From positions 22,076,001 through 22,140,000 of the forward strand of contig CM060070.1 in the NCBI GenBank assembly GCA_030533445.1: DNA of 64,000 bases. The letters are read 5' to 3'. Shown piece by piece: positions 12,725 to 22,385 of the stretch. The position numbers and the translations under genes are program-made. The notes below the pieces were generated by a model. That model saw only the letters and a list, made by a program, of their open reading frames with translations. It made no database searches and was not told where the DNA came from. The stretch is from Cyprinodon diabolis (lineage: Eukaryota > Chordata > Actinopteri > Cyprinodontiformes > Cyprinodontidae). Every line of letters starts with the position of its first letter. Position 1 is the stretch's first letter.

Positions 12725-13658
12725 AGGGATGGGCGATATGAACCAAACTCAATATAAAGATAAATGCACGACAATTACCTCAGCTTCTCTATCAGAAATA
12801 AAGGCATGCGCAGGAAATGCTACACCTAAGGAGAATTTAGAGAAGCCAGTTAACCTAACAGTTATGTTTTTGGGGTACCCGGAGAGAACCCACGCATGCA
12901 CAGGGAGAACATGCAAACTCTATGCTGAAAGACCACAGGCGGAATCGAACCCGGCACCTTCTTGCTGCAAGGCAGCAGTGCTACACACTGTGCCAGTGAG
13001 CAGCCCATCACATTACATGTTATTTTTAATTAAATATTAAAGTCTTGAACCCATTTAATTTTAAACATTCAACAATGTCTCATTGAACAGGAGAAAGATG
13101 TTTCCTCCTTTGTAAACATTTTTGGTAATGGAGCCTTTTGCACATCTTTGAACTCAACAGCGTGGCTGTGCTGTACGCAGTGGAAGTTGGCTGTGTTACT
13201 TTGAGTATTCCCGACAATTTTAAGACAAACTTTGAATTTCGTGTTCAGTTGCTCAACGTCTATGGCGTAATTTTGGTGCCGTCGAACTGAGCGTGCAGTG
13301 AGAACAATGTGGTCTGCCGAGCACTCGACTCTGACAACGCGTTCCTGACTTCTCCTCTGCGTGCTCATCTTCATCTCTGCTCTTGCTCAGCTCCATAGGA
13401 TTAACTGGTGTAATTTCATTTACAGCTGTGCTAGACGCTTCATCACTGGGCTCATCCACCATTCTCTTTATTCATATAATGAGTCACATGATTACACACC
13501 TGCTGCAGTATCTTAAAGGGGAAGGAAATACCAGACACTAGCGCAGACAAGCAAAACAGCAGAATTATTTACCGAATTAACCAACATGGTAAAATTTGCG
13601 CAGGTTATCGTAGTGAATGATGGTAATGATAAAAATCCAGTTTATTGCCCAGCCCTGA
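12725..13658. mobile_element. Non-autonomous hAT (934 bp) with a nested SINE
   Basis: The ends are AGGGATGGGCGATA at 12725 and, inverted, TTATTGCCCAGCCCT near 13656. They are flanked by near-identical 8-mers, CTGCAGGT (12717..12724) and CTGCAGCT (13659..13666). Minus-strand ORFs at 13069..13462 (starting MVDEPSDEASSTAVNE) may be the remains of the N-terminal part of a transposase, but no intact BED finger is visible. A SINE has inserted at about 12828..13010. The right boundary is uncertain by 1 to 2 bases. Confidence 0.65.
12828..13010 (-). repeat. tRNA-derived SINE
   Basis: Read on the minus strand, the 5' part has a pol III B box, GGTTCGATTCC, at about 12942..12952 (perfect fit to GGTTCGANTCC), and an upstream GTGTAGCACTGCTG segment as a plausible A-box region. 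The body follows: GCAAACTCT(inverse), the GCATGTTCTCCCTGTGCATG-type core and TTAGGTTAACTGG. This is the common teleost SINE body. The same family occurs at 31740..31990 and 57830..57975. Confidence 0.7.
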
Positions 13659-16600
13659 CTGCAGCTGCAGGCAAACCCTACCTTCAGCTCTTTCTCCAGT
13701 CCACTTGCACCAACAAACAGACCTCTCTCATCTCTGTGACCTCTGTAACAAACCTAGCACTTCCTGTCAGAGACATGTTTTGTATATTTGAAAGATGAGG
13801 TTTTAATAAGATAGTCTGAACAGTTTCTGACTGGTAAACGGTTTCTGGCTGTTTCTAACTTGCTCTTGTTTGACATGACCTCCTTCTCACTGTCATACCT
13901 GAACACAGGATCTGGACTGGAGGTGATCTGGCATGATTGAAAACAACATACAGCTGTAGAACCTCAGTTGTCCCAAAAACTGTTTTTTGTAAAACATTCA
14001 GCACCCAGTTCTAAATATGTTATATAAACAGAGGTTTCAAATACATACAATTTCCACCATGAATTAGTTTAAAATATACCAAAACTGCTGTTTTTAATTA
14101 CGAATATTTCGCTATAATTTCAGATATAAGCATCAAATAATTGAACTCTATTTATCCTAATTAAAACATATTAAATAACCATTGTCTTTATATTATTTTG
14201 AGTGCTTCTTCTTTTTATTGCCATGTGTGGAAGACATTGTGGCTTGTTTGATCTCTTTTTAATCTCCCTATAAATCAAACGTATTACATTGAAAAATAGT
14301 CAGTCCTAGCTATTTTGAAGATTAAGGCGGTCTGCAGCTAATGTTCTTAATAGACAAAAAAGGGGATTTTGAATAATATAATTTTATGCATGATTTCACC
14401 TATTTCACATTTCATTTAGATTTTGACATTTTGATGGGGGTATATCAAGTCAGGGCTATTAAAATTAGTACAATCAACAACAAAAAAACACTGATTGGAC
14501 CATTTATGCTTCTTTACTGTGCATGACTTAACAATCACAATCTGGAATGTGCAGTATTTTAACTGCATTCAATTTAGCTTAAGTCTAAATTATTACTGGC
14601 AATAAAGTAACTATATTGGTAGCTTCAAATATGTCAGTAAGTTGTTTAATTGTATTTGTACAACACCTAGCACAGGTCTAACACTACAATATAAGGCGCT
14701 TTACCATAAAAAACAAGCATTAAACTACAGTAGCCATGTGGAAAAATTTATTTGTAAAGTAACTGAGCTACAGTTTTTCTAAATATCCATTTCATCTAAA
14801 TATTTTTTTCTGACATTGTTCTTTATCTACAGCAGATCTACTCCGCTTCAAAAACGTCAAAAACAAAATTGAACAGCTATCCTTACTTAAACACATCACC
14901 AGTATGATTGACAAAGAGGAGGACCATTTATTTGGATGATCCACCCGGAACAAGAACATCCTCCACTATTCCTTTAAGGTCCGATCACACAGACGGCGAT
15001 TTTTTGCACCCAGAGTAATCAGTTTACATGTTATACCGATCTTGGCTCAGGAGCGTAGTGAATCGAATGTTGCAATTCTACTGAGGCAAAAGGTACGTTT
15101 TTGGCGATTACAGCGAAGCGAGAGTGACGCCACACCTGCACAGAAAACAATAAAAAATCCACTCTAGAAAGCATTCTCATCTAACCTCAGTTGTCTGGCT
15201 AATCCGTCCCTAAAACAGGATTATTTTGTGTCTCAGATGGAAGTCCCAAAGAAAGTTAGGAGGTAATGTGTTCATAAACACAGTGTCCATAGCTGTTTCT
15301 CTTATTTAATCAGGGTATCGACATATTTCCATCATAATTCTAAAAGTCTCCGTGTACCCAGTGTCTGAGGAAGCAATATTTTATTTATCTATTTATTTTT
15401 TAAGCTTGCTCTCTCCTGTCAGGGCTGTAGCATGTTCACCTGACTTGGGGTGTCGATGACAGTCTTAACAGCAAGGCGTAAACGTCTTCACGGCGCTTCC
15501 ATCGTGTATATATGCAAATAAGGAGGTAAACATGTTTACAAACACAGTTCTTACACTAACTGGAAGTCAGGGTATTGGCATATTTCCATTGTAATTCTAA
15601 AAATTTCAGCTTAACCAGCATCTGTGCTGAAATGTGCTGAGGAGGAAGCCCAGATGACAGTATGTCATAGTTCCACAGAAAGCACCCTTTCCTCTTTGTT
15701 GATGTTATTTGTTAATATTCGAGCCTAAAGAAAATAAAAAAAATAAGTGTGTACAACACATACAAACTTGCTTTCCTGCTTTCTAAACACTTTTCTTTGA
15801 ATAGCATGCAATTTAATGAGTGGTCTTTTATCTGCTCTACCCCATACAGTGGGACACATTTTTGTTAAGGGGGGAAAAAAAAATTAACTTGTTGGCCAAA
15901 AGAGATTTATTCCATTAATGAGATCTGCAAAATACTGCAAATCACCATGTATTTTTAACTGTAAAATCCTAATGTGTCTGAGTTTAAGAATCACTTAAGG
16001 ATCCAATTCATACCCTAGAAATAAATACCGGTATTTAAAGACAATCACCTTCACTTCACCTTAGGTTACTTGTGGTATATTATTATTTGATTGATCATTA
16101 TCAACTTAAAGAAAACAATACACTTTTGTTTATGATATGATTGCATATTCTCTCTGCAGTCATGAACACTGGTTGGGGTGGCCTGTTTTGCATATCCAAG
16201 GGACTTTATGTATTTCCATGGATGGCTAATTAGCCTATTACAACCTTGCAGTTGTATCATGTCTTTCATAAGATTCACCCTTACTTCAGCTGATTTAGAC
16301 ACCTCATGGCAAAAGGCTTCTCTTCTGATGTGCTGGGAGACACACTGTGATTACTTTTCGTTGTGGGTACTTTCATTTGACCAGCATATCATTTCCTTCC
16401 CTGGCATACTTTGAAGTGTGGACACTTCAAAGTAAAATGAGTGACTGCCACTTGGACTCTGAGGATGGCTCTTTTGATCATCTTTTGAAAACTCCCTTAA
16501 CGCAATCAGGGCCAGAGCACAGGAGAGGGGGGGATTTGACAGCTATAAGATAAATGCCGTCATCCTCACAGCTATCAGATAAGCACTGCATGCTTTAATC

Positions 16601-16978
16601 CATTAATATGAAAATGAGGAAGGACTAGAAGGGACTTGGTCTGGGATTTAGTGTAAGAGTTATGCTTGGAATGAGTTTTCAAAGCAAGAGTCAGGATTTA
16701 AAGAAATTAATTAAGTGTGTGTGCCTGGCGATAATTTTAATATAGATACAATTTGTAATGCACACTTAATTATCATTTGCCTTCTGCATAGCATATTAAT
16801 CTTAAACTACCCGGCACTCATACAAATATTTATTTCATATTAACAAAATGCTCCTCTGCAATTCTTCTTTTCAGAAAAATTTTCTTGAAAAATGAATATC
16901 TGAATCTAATATTTTAATACTATATTTGTTTACAATCATGAAGAAAATAGATTTTTTGAATCACATTTCTCACTGCAT
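13659..16978. other. Intron 3 sequence, mostly unrecognised
   Basis: AT-rich intronic DNA with no exon or RNA gene seen. At 14976..15010 there is a GATCACACAGACGGCGATTT motif that could be the end of a MITE, but no matching inverse was found. ORFs at 13586..13798 and 16066..16553 have no domain. Confidence 0.45.
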
Positions 16979-17046
16979 ATCATCCATCTATTCATCCCTT
17001 CATCCATCCATGCATCCATCATCATCAATCCATTCATTCATCCATC
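16979..17046. repeat. CATC/CATT microsatellite next to the exon 3 donor
   Basis: Imperfect tandem CATC and CATT units (ATCCATC, TTCATCC, CATCCATGCATCC) end about 18 bases from the negr1 exon 3 splice donor at 17064. On the transcribed strand this is a GATG-rich run just inside intron 3. Confidence 0.8.
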
Positions 17047-17064
17047 CGGTTGGAATGAACTCAC

Positions 17065-17190
17065 CTAATGGGGTTATGTGTCTCCAAGAAATGGTAGGCT
17101 CAGGTTTCCCAGTGGCTGTGCAGATGAGCAACACGTTGCTGCCCTCATTTACTGTGATGTCAGAGGAAATGTCATATATCTTAGGCGGAA
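17065..17190 (-). CDS. negr1: negr1 exon 3 (Ig domain 2, first half)
   Basis: This 126-bp internal exon has the acceptor TCTCTTGCAG|TT before 17190 and a consensus donor G|GTGAGT after 17065. It enters and leaves in phase 1, so it joins exon 2 exactly. The junction codon is Val, giving [19 protein letters not shown] and then the Ig2 Cys in LLICTATG and the core Trp in ISWRHITP. The VPPKIYDIS start and the TGKPEP.ISWRH block are characteristic of NEGR1. The mammalian protein, as I remember it, has an N-V-T sequon in NEGTNVTLTC. Here the residues are N-V-L, so that sequon is missing. The rest of Ig2, Ig3 and the GPI signal must be encoded below position 1. The reading beyond the donor runs straight into a CATC-rich microsatellite and is not coding. 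Confidence 0.93.
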
Positions 17191-17690
17191 CTGCAAGAGA
17201 AAACAAAGAAGACGACAGAAACAAGATTAGATTTTTAAATGGCAATCTCTCAATCAGGCAGCAATCACATCTGTACGCAGGTCTGCATCTGAAAAAGGTT
17301 AGGTCAAGACATGACATGTTTTCCTGCTCTGAGAGAGGACATCTATTTAGAACTTTACTGTCCTCTCATCAGTCGAAACATATCAAGACATTTTTACATT
17401 TATATCCTTATCACACTATGTGTTTGTTTCTGTGGTGTAGAAGGGCATCAACCTTAAGACAAGTTGACAGTCTTGAAAAGCACAACTACCAGATAAACCG
17501 GGCTGCCATGGTCAGACATTTTGAAAAACTTTGTATAGCATGTTTGAAGTGTTTCTTAAATATATTGCAGCAAGGACGGAAAAAAAAAACATTACTTGAA
17601 CTCCTACTAAGATTTGTTGTCCTCGCTAATCTAGATTCACTCAGCTGATCGTACTGGAAAACATTCAGAAATTCTGCTTAATGTAATTTA
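17191..17690. other. Intron 2 sequence flanking exon 3
   Basis: Contains the polypyrimidine tract and acceptor for exon 3 (on the minus strand) and about 480 bp of unremarkable intron. The 240-codon plus-strand ORF at 16926..17648 runs across the antisense of exon 3 and the microsatellite. I regard it as fortuitous. Confidence 0.6.
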
Positions 17691-17787
17691 CAGTGAGGAA
17701 AATACGTATTTTTTTGAAACTCTGCTATTTTCCAAGTTCTCCCAATTAGAAATCATGGAAGGGTTTGAAATTGTCATCATAGGTGGA

Positions 17788-18653
17788 TGCGAACTGGTGG
17801 AAGTCAAATGAAAGTGAGTGTCTACTGTTGGCTCGCCTTGCAAAGCAATATCTCGGTGTCCCAGGGACCAGTATTGCATCGGAGAGGGTATTTTCAGCAG
17901 CTGGTGACACTGTCAATGCAAAAAGGAGCTGAATAAGCACAGATCATGTCAATTGACTTATTTTCATTCAAAAGAGTCTCATAGTTAGATAAAATGCCTT
18001 TATGCAAATTGCAGTGTTGTAGGTAAAGTTTATTCATTTGCATTACTTTTATTTATACAAATCTGCATTTTTGTTTCAAAAATTTCTTGAATGAAAAAGC
18101 TCTAAAGTTTAAGTCCAACATTTGACTCTAACCTAATAAAGAGTAATAGGTCTGTTAGAGAATAATGCAGGATCCTTTGTATGATCATGCAATCACTCTT
18201 GTTACAGTAGGTGAACAGTACTTCTTGTGCTAACAGTTTTGAGGGCAATAGGTTCACACACTGAAGTCATTGGTTGGTGTGCAGATGAGCAGATGATTGG
18301 CCTCTGAAGTCCAAGTTAAGTATTATAGGAAATAAAACAACTTTTTTTCTCCATGGTTTGGTTGTGGTGAGATTGTGCTAAGCCTGTAATCCAAATGCAG
18401 GTGGTCCAGTCTCCAGTCCTATTCTGAAGTATGACAGCATCTGACCCAAGTTTAATTTTACTTTGTGTTTATTTGCCAGTATTTTTTGGCCCTTAAAAAA
18501 GAAAATACCTTTATGCAAATTGCAGTGTGTAGTTAAAGTTTTTTCATTTGCAATACACAGTTGAGCCACTTTCATTATTGTAAGAGCAGATCGAATCAAA
18601 ATTAACCGATTCTGATCTGTATTAATCGGAATCGAAATAAAATACCCAGCCCT
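17788..18653 (+). mobile_element. hAT 3' fragment inside the Tc1
   Basis: It starts with the C-terminal hAT dimerisation segment in frame: WW.SNE, LARLAKQYLGVPGTSIASER, then VFSAAGDTVNAKR and a stop at about 17931. It ends with a typical hAT terminus, AAAATACCCAGCCCT, at 18653. An internal direct repeat, TTTATGCAAATTGCAGTGT, occurs at about 18000 and 18510. The left part of the element is absent, so it is a truncated copy. Tc1 sequence (TATAAAGACACCTGTCC) resumes right after it. Confidence 0.65.
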
Positions 18654-19056
18654 TATAAAGACACCTGTCCACCCCATACAATTAGTATGAATCCAACTAC
18701 TAACATGGCCAGGACCAAATAGCTGTCCAAAGACAATAGAGACAAAATTGTACACCTCCACAAGGCTGGCCAGAGCAACAGGAAATTGCCAAGCAGCTTG
18801 GTGAAAAAAGGTCCACAGTTTGAGCGATCATTAGAAAATGGAAAAAGCTAAACATGACAGTGAATCTCCTTCGGACTGGGGCTCCATGCAAGATCCTACC
18901 TCGGGGGGTCTCAATGATCATAAGAAAGGTGAGAAATCAGCTCAGAACTACAGAGGAGGAGCTGCTCAATTGGCTGAAAAGAGCTGGGACCACCGCTTCC
19001 AAGGTTACTGTTGGTAATACACTAAGACTTCAGGGTTTGAAATCATGCATGACAAG
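18654..19056 (+). pseudogene. Tc1 transposase N-terminal fragment
   Basis: The translation, with frameshifts, gives the Tc1 DNA-binding region: DNRDKIVHLHKAGQ-like text near 18740, a helix-turn-helix segment ending in IIRKWKK near 18845, [20 protein letters not shown] at 18866..18925, and a second helical part ending LRLQGLKSC near 19050. The residue order matches Tc1 family N-termini. The reading is not continuous and stops where the TIR element begins. Confidence 0.75.
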
Positions 19057-19309
19057 TATGGAGAGCCATTTCAGCCAAAATTAAATAAATAAATAAATGG
19101 GTTAAATAAATAAAAGAGGGTGAACTAGAACGCTGTAAGTTTAATATCCGACGTGTTTTATTTTCTATTCGATCGGCAGCTTCCCTAAGAAGAACCGATA
19201 CAGAACGTGCTGCACCCTCTGTGTTCGCCATTTCTAGACTGCTTTTCGGAGGGAAAGTCCACAGGAACAGAGTGCTGCAGTTGCATCTATCCAACCAATA
19301 GGCTGCCAT
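19043..19309 (-). CDS. Possible first exon in TIR element, unknown
   Basis: An 88-codon minus-strand ORF beginning [10 protein letters not shown], with a second Met at 19231 ([32 protein letters not shown]). The second start gives a short helical, Arg-rich, charged peptide that could be the 5' exon of a transposon protein. CCAAT-type text (AACCAATAGG on the plus strand at 19291..19300) and a CCGCCCC box lie near its 5' side. The end of the ORF runs into the inverted repeat and is not meaningful. I do not recognise the protein, and coding status is speculative. Confidence 0.25.
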   Translation of the reverse strand: MAAYWLDRCNCSTLFLWTFPPKSSLEMANTEGAARSVSVLLREAADRIENKTRRILNLQRSSSPSFIYLTHLFIYLILAEMALHTCHA

Positions 19310-20198
19310 TGTAGCCTGAAGACACCGCCCCTCATTATCATATTAAAGCAGAAGCGAAGAGGGGAAAATAGAATGTGATAAATTAAAAAATAAGGAAATA
19401 CTTAATGAATAAGGGAAATTGGAAAATGGGAAAATTAAAAATTTTTCAAACAAATGGTAAATGAAAAATAGATAAAAGAAAAATTGGTAAATAAAAAAGG
19501 GATATATGAGAAATTGATTAATGAAACCGGGAAAAAGGAAATCGTGTTAATGGAAAAAGGAAATTGAACAGTGGTTAAATTAAAAGATAGATTAATGAAA
19601 AATGGGTAAATAGATAAAGAGATTAATGAAAAATGGGTAAATGAAAAATAGATAAAAGAAAATGGCTAAGTAAAAAAAGGGATATATGAGAAATTGATTA
19701 ATGAAACTGGGAAATACAAAATCGGGTTAATGGAAAAAGGAAATTGAAAAATGGTTAAATTAAAAAATAGATTAATGAAAAATGGGTAAATAAATAAAGG
19801 GATAAATTAAAAATGGACAAATGAAAAATAGATAAATGAAAAATAGATAAAACAGAAATTGAGAAATAGATAATCTGAAAAATAAATAAACAAAAAAATT
19901 GGCTTAATGAAAAAGGGAAATTGAAAAGTGGTTAAATGAAAATTAGATGAATGAAAAATGGGTAAATGGATAAAGGGATAAATGACAAATAGATAAATGA
20001 AAAAGAGAAATTGGGAAATTGATAATATGAAAAATAAATAAATTAAAAATTGGTTTAATGAAAAAGCTAAATTATTTATTTAACAATTGTTTTATTTATT
20101 TCACTCATTTTCTTAATTTCTTGATTTATTTTACTCATTTTTTATTTATTTCACCCATTTATTTATTTATGTAATTTTGGCTGAAATGGCTCTCCATC
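19057..20198. mobile_element. Unclassified TIR element (1142 bp) with minisatellite core
   Basis: The left end is TATGGAGAGCCATTTCAGCC plus AAAATTA and ATAAA units. The right end, inverted, is GATGGAGAGCCATTTCAGCC plus AAAATTA and ATAAA units. GACAAG lies directly outside both ends (19051..19056 and 20199..20204), and Tc1 text continues across it, which proves insertion and suggests a 6- to 8-bp target duplication. The inside has a GC-richer segment (19110..19370) with a minus-strand ORF (the second Met starts [19 protein letters not shown]; the ORF spans 19043..19309) and then a 180-bp tandem repeat. I do not recognise the superfamily. Confidence 0.65.
19430..20075. repeat. Degenerate 180-bp minisatellite, about 3.5 copies
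   Basis: TAAATGAAAAATAGATAAA recurs at 19458, 19638 and about 19818, a period of about 180. Each unit also contains GGGATATATGAGAAATTGAT and GGTTAATGGAAAAAGGAAATTG-like text. Units are built from shorter AAATGGGTAAATGAAAAAT modules. Strand composition is strongly skewed to A and G on plus. Confidence 0.75.
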
Positions 20199-20230
20199 GA
20201 CAAGAAAGGTTCCCCTGCTTAAAGTCGTAC

Positions 20231-20811
20231 GGAAGCGGCTGTTCCAACGGCTGGCAGTTCCGAATTCTCCCGAGTGGTGCCCAACTTTACACAAGTGAAA
20301 AAAGTGAATGTGATTGGTCGATTATCAAGGGGGCGGGATTGTTGTGGCGGAAGGTTCACAAGCAAGTCTGGTTGTGGCCGGTTTCTCAGAAGCATTTTGC
20401 TAACCAGTTAGCAACTTAGTGCTAGCCTGGGACCAAGTAGCACTTAGCAACGACACTGTCAAGGAATGCTATGGACAGCAGAAACATGCAAGAGGAGGAG
20501 AGTTTTGTGTCGGAGGACGTGGATGAGTCTTCTCCGTCATACATTTTTTATTCAGAGGAGGAAAGCGGGAACAAAGTTGTTGTGGAAGAGAACGCCAGGG
20601 CGGCAGAAGCTTGGTTGGGTATAGAAGACTTACAGCTGTACATGTTTGAGCCTTTGCCTCACAACGCTGGCAGCTCGGTTAGCTCTACGCCTGTCGAAGA
20701 CACAGATGTCCATCCCTGTGAACACTGGGACGGAACTCAATGGTAAAGTAAATGATTCTTATTTCAACCGTTGCGTACATTAGCTATAACATATGAATCA
20801 AGGTGCTATGA
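20231..20811 (+). other. GC-rich exon-like insert in the Tc1
   Basis: This segment replaces about 300 bp of Tc1 coding sequence and has a different base composition from everything around it. In order it holds an inverted CCAAT box (GATTGGTCG at 20313..20321), a GC box (GGGGGCGGGA), then a 91-codon ORF (20471..20746) starting MDSRNMQEEESFVSEDVDES. The ORF is rich in Glu, Asp and Ser and ends in YMFEPLPHNAG...WDGTQW. A plausible splice donor, ATG|GTAAAGT, lies at about 20744. It looks like the promoter and first coding exon of a gene or transposon. The Y.FEP motif reminds me of fish P2X7-C-terminal-like repetitive proteins, but this is weak. Confidence 0.4.
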
Positions 20812-21220
20812 TCGAAAAAATGTGATGGGTGTTTTTCTGCACATGGGACAAGACTGCACTGTATAAAGGAGGGGATAACAGTTAGTTAGAGCATTGAAGA
20901 TGAGTTGAGGTTGGGACTTCCAATGTGACAATGACCCTAAGCAGACAGCCATGATAACCAAGGAGTGGCTCTGTAAGAAGCAAATCAAGGTTCTGTCATG
21001 GCCTAGCCAGTCTTCAGACCTAAACCCAATACAGAATCTTTGGAGGGAGCTCAAACTCTGTGTTTCTCAGCGACAGCACGGAAACCTGACTGATCTAGAG
21101 AAGATCTGTTTGGAGGAGTGGGCCAAAATCCCTCCTGCTGTGTGTGCAAACCTGATGAAAAACTATAGGAAATGTTTGACCTCTGTAATTGCAAAGAATA
21201 GCTACTGTACCAGATATTAA
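20812..21220 (+). pseudogene. Tc1 transposase C-terminal fragment, catalytic Glu lost
   Basis: The reading from about 20895 gives [20 protein letters not shown], then the [13 protein letters not shown] block, and ends [12 protein letters not shown] with a stop at 21218..21220. In the normal D..NPIENLW motif the catalytic Glu is replaced by Gln, and several stops precede the open part. It is therefore inactive twice over. The 3' untranslated part and inverted repeat (to 21380) follow directly. Confidence 0.85.
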
Positions 21221-21382
21221 CTTTGATTTTCTCAGGTGTTAAAATGCTTATTTGCAGCTGTATCACACAAATAAATAGTTAAAATTATGCCTCTCACAAT
21301 GGACAATAAGCTACAATGACAATCTCAGACCTCTTCATGATTTCTAAGTGAGAGTGTTCAAATACCTATTTTTCTCACTGTA

Positions 21383-22159
21383 TTTCTACTACACAAGAGT
21401 AAAAAAATATGCTGATAGTGTAATAATGTTAATTAGACAATTCACAAACTGTACTCTCCAATACTGTACTCTCCAATACAAACAGTAACATCTCACCATG
21501 TAAAAAGAAATAAGCCTGTTTAGTAAATTGAAGTAAATGAAAAATCTCAATGCTAATGTGTACAATTTTGTGTTAGGATTATATGTCTTGCTTTAATCCC
21601 CAAACTAGAGGAATACTGTTTGCATTGATGTTAAAGATGGGATAATGTGGTTCTAAAGGCTCCATATGAAGCACAACCAGACATTATGTGACGTTATGTG
21701 ATATCCATGCAGGAGACAGAGTGTCTGATTTTGGAGGTTGAGGACTGAACTCTGAGTAGCTAGAATAGCATGGTCTAAATGATGTCAATACCACCTTACA
21801 CAAATCTTCTCTATTAGATTTGTGCCAAATTTAATTACGTGAGATTGGACATGAGTGAGAGAAGGACAGTTGTTATGTAGGATAGGAAGATGGATAGCAG
21901 ATCCAACAGAGTAGAGATATGGTTTCATACTTATTACATAATGTTTCTAACACTTTAATGATAAAACCGAGGTAATAGCAAATGAAACTAGGCTTCACAG
22001 TCTGTCTTCCGCTTCTGCCATTCAATCAAACAGACATGAGGAAAATGATATTCAAGCCCTTCTCCAAACACTGTCATCTTACATTCACCTTGTAGTTCAT
22101 CACACAACATACATAAAGCAGTTTGGAATCCCTATCATAAATTATATGGATCAGTGTCA
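21383..22159. other. Intron 2 sequence, nothing recognised
   Basis: Intronic DNA between the nested cluster and a weak Tc1-like fragment. No gene or repeat recognised. Confidence 0.45.
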
Positions 22160-22385
22160 CATTTCAGTTACAACTCAGTTAATTAGAATATATCCGATGA
22201 GTTGTTTATTCCAGTTATTGTGAGGGTTATGACTTACAGCTCACAAAACCCAAAATTCAGTTTCTTAGAAAATTGAAATACAAAAAAGCATTCATCTTAC
22301 ATAAATTGTTGATCAACACAGTCTTGGGGTACTCTGCTGACTTGACAGTTACCAGCAAACAACCACAGCCTCTCACCATGGTAGG
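22160..22385 (+). repeat. Decayed Tc1-like 5' fragment
   Basis: It contains TTTCTTAGAAAATTGAAATAC and, 60 bases later, TCTTGGGGTACTCTGCTGAC followed by TTGACAGTTACCAGCA. The latter resembles the CTGACTTGACAGTTGTCCA text just after the start codon of the intact Tc1 at 25161. It is probably the 5' end of a related element. Low similarity overall. Confidence 0.4.

Larger units (their letters stand above)
17691..21380 (+). mobile_element. Ancient Tc1 element expanded by nested insertions
   Basis: The ends are CAGTGAGGAAAATACGTATT at 17691 and its inverse AAATACCTATTTTTCTCACTG ending at 21380, each next to TA. Both continue into AGAAATCATG.A...TCTGA/TTTGA text, as in a well-known fish Tc1 family. 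Tc1-derived pieces are 17691..~17787 (5' end), 18654..19056 (5' UTR and N-terminal transposase, [14 protein letters not shown]), 20199..~20230, and ~20812..21380 (C-terminal transposase and 3' end). The gaps are filled by a hAT fragment, a TIR element and a GC-rich segment. About 300 bp of the original transposase is missing. Confidence 0.8.

Noticed and set aside
12880..13010. Possible tRNA gene (B box GGTTCGATTCC)
   Set aside because: No cloverleaf could be built. The flanking body is that of a tRNA-derived SINE.
14976..15500. GATCACACAGACGGCGATTT and later CACGGCGCTTCCATCGTGT, considered as ends of a MITE
   Set aside because: The two are not convincing inverses of each other and no flanking duplication was seen.
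16926..17648. 240-codon plus-strand ORF, the longest apart from the Tc1 transposase
   Set aside because: It runs across the antisense of negr1 exon 3 and a CATC microsatellite, has no recognisable domain, and is explained by chance on the wrong strand.
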